Positions 6,177 to 6,671 of a stretch of DNA of 6,671 nt are shown piece after piece. A program made the position numbers and the translations under genes. The stretch is from the NCBI GenBank assembly GCA_009925965.1, contig RFPW01000122.1, positions 1 through 6,671 of the forward strand, read 5' to 3'. This DNA comes from Betaproteobacteria bacterium (GTDB lineage: Bacteria > Pseudomonadota > Gammaproteobacteria > Burkholderiales > Burkholderiaceae_E). The notes under the pieces were generated by a model. That model did not search any database, had not been told where the DNA came from, and saw only the letters and a list, made by a program, of their open reading frames with translations. Within the stretch, counting starts at the first letter, position 1, and every line of letters starts with the position of its first letter.

Positions 6177-6671
6177 TTCACACCCCGGCTGCGCTGATCG
6201 ATCATGCGCAGATGAACCGTAACATCGCCCGGATGCAAGCACGTATGGAGGCGCTCGGCGTGCGCTTTCGGCCGCATGTGAAAACCACCAAATGCGTACC
6301 GATTGTGCGCGAGCAGATCGCGGCGGGTGCTTGCGGCATCACCGTGTCAACGCTCAAGGAGGCAGAGCAGTTTTTTGCCGAGGGCATCGACGATATTCTC
6401 TACGCGGTCGGCATGGTGCCGGCAAAGCTCCACCAGGCTGCGGCGCTGGTGGCGCGGGGATGCGCGCTGAAACTGATCGTGGATAACGTCGAGGCCGCGC
6501 GCGCCATTGCTGAATTTGGCCGGACCCACCGCCAGGTCTTTGAGGTGTGGCTGGAAATTGATACGGATCAGCACCGATCGGGTCTGGCGCCCGAGGGTTC
6601 GGCGTTGCTTGAGGTCGGTCGGGCGCTCGCGGGAGATGGCGCGAACTCGGGTGATTCGGCGCAGGGTGGCG
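6161..6671 (+). CDS. DSD1/D-threonine-aldolase-like PLP enzyme (alanine racemase N-terminal fold), 3' end cut off by window edge
   Basis: The first 170 codons of a fold-type III PLP enzyme are present. Family members include D-serine dehydratase (DSD1), D-threonine aldolase and 3-hydroxy-D-aspartate aldolase; they act on D-configured beta-hydroxy amino acids in the cytosol. Visible evidence is the N-terminal TPAALIDHAQMNRNIARM, the PLP-lysine block RPHVKTTK (37-44, with K41 the likely Schiff-base lysine), ITVSTLKEAEQFFAEGIDDILYAVGMVPAKL and EVWLEIDTDQHRSGL. The common form of the lysine block is HVKTHK; here a Thr replaces the second His, as related subgroups with KTAK also vary. The ATG at 6161 lies 16 bp inside the end of the DUF885 gene, with AGGTGG (6148-6153) 7 nt upstream, so translation is probably coupled. 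The metal-binding C-terminal domain that would separate aldolase from dehydratase is outside the window, and the exact reaction cannot be assigned. Confidence 0.88.
   Translation, partial: MGFELIHTPAALIDHAQMNRNIARMQARMEALGVRFRPHVKTTKCVPIVREQIAAGACGITVSTLKEAEQFFAEGIDDILYAVGMVPAKLHQAAALVARGCALKLIVDNVEAARAIAEFGRTHRQVFEVWLEIDTDQHRSGLAPEGSALLEVGRALAGDGANSGDSAQGG

Noticed and set aside
5169..6242. Long minus-strand open frame antisense to the DUF885 gene
   Set aside because: It is the mirror of a well-supported coding frame in GC-rich DNA; its translation is His/Arg-rich with no recognisable domain.
6625..6671. Possible frameshift near the right edge of the PLP-enzyme gene
   Set aside because: The last 13 or so residues read less like the family than what precedes them, but no alternative frame restores the expected sequence convincingly, and too little sequence remains to decide.

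Overview
The window looks like chromosomal DNA from a betaproteobacterium, most likely of the Burkholderiales. It is GC-rich, pairs an LpxL-family acyltransferase divergently with metK, and carries two 'Bug' (TctC-type) periplasmic binding proteins with no transporter membrane genes beside them. The Bug family is greatly expanded in Bordetella, Cupriavidus and relatives. This placement rests on recognising gene families and on remembered gene order, not on a search.

Layout: (1) 1-705, minus strand, is a lipid A-type acyltransferase (LpxL/HtrB family), cut off by the left edge of the window. (2) 706-848 is a 143-bp divergent intergenic region with a possible extended -10 element and a strong GC-rich hairpin just before metK. 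(3) 849-2015, plus strand, is a complete metK. (4) 2049-3053, minus strand, is a BugD-like solute-binding protein, convergent with metK; a hairpin lies over its stop codon. (5) 3054-3316 is a 263-bp divergent intergenic region. (6) 3317-4333, plus strand, is a second Bug protein. (7) 4362-6176, plus strand, is a membrane-anchored DUF885 metallopeptidase-like protein. (8) 6161-6671, plus strand, is the first 170 codons of a DSD1/D-threonine-aldolase-like PLP enzyme, cut off by the right edge.

The left part is housekeeping: lipid A acylation and S-adenosylmethionine synthesis. The right part (3317 to the end) reads as one transcription unit of a periplasmic binding protein, a membrane-anchored DUF885 protein and a fold-III PLP enzyme of the D-amino-acid type. 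The gap between the first two genes is 28 bp and the last two overlap by 16 bp. A reasonable but unproven reading is capture, hydrolysis and catabolism of a small amide, peptide or D-amino-acid-containing compound.

The most striking non-coding signal is an apparently perfect intrinsic terminator (4404-4432) inside the first 24 codons of the DUF885 gene. It could set a high ratio of binding protein to peptidase. Three of the five genes have no in-frame ATG near the homology-supported start and seem to use TTG. No RNA gene, mobile element, CRISPR array or clear known riboswitch was seen. No wholly new system can be claimed from this window alone.
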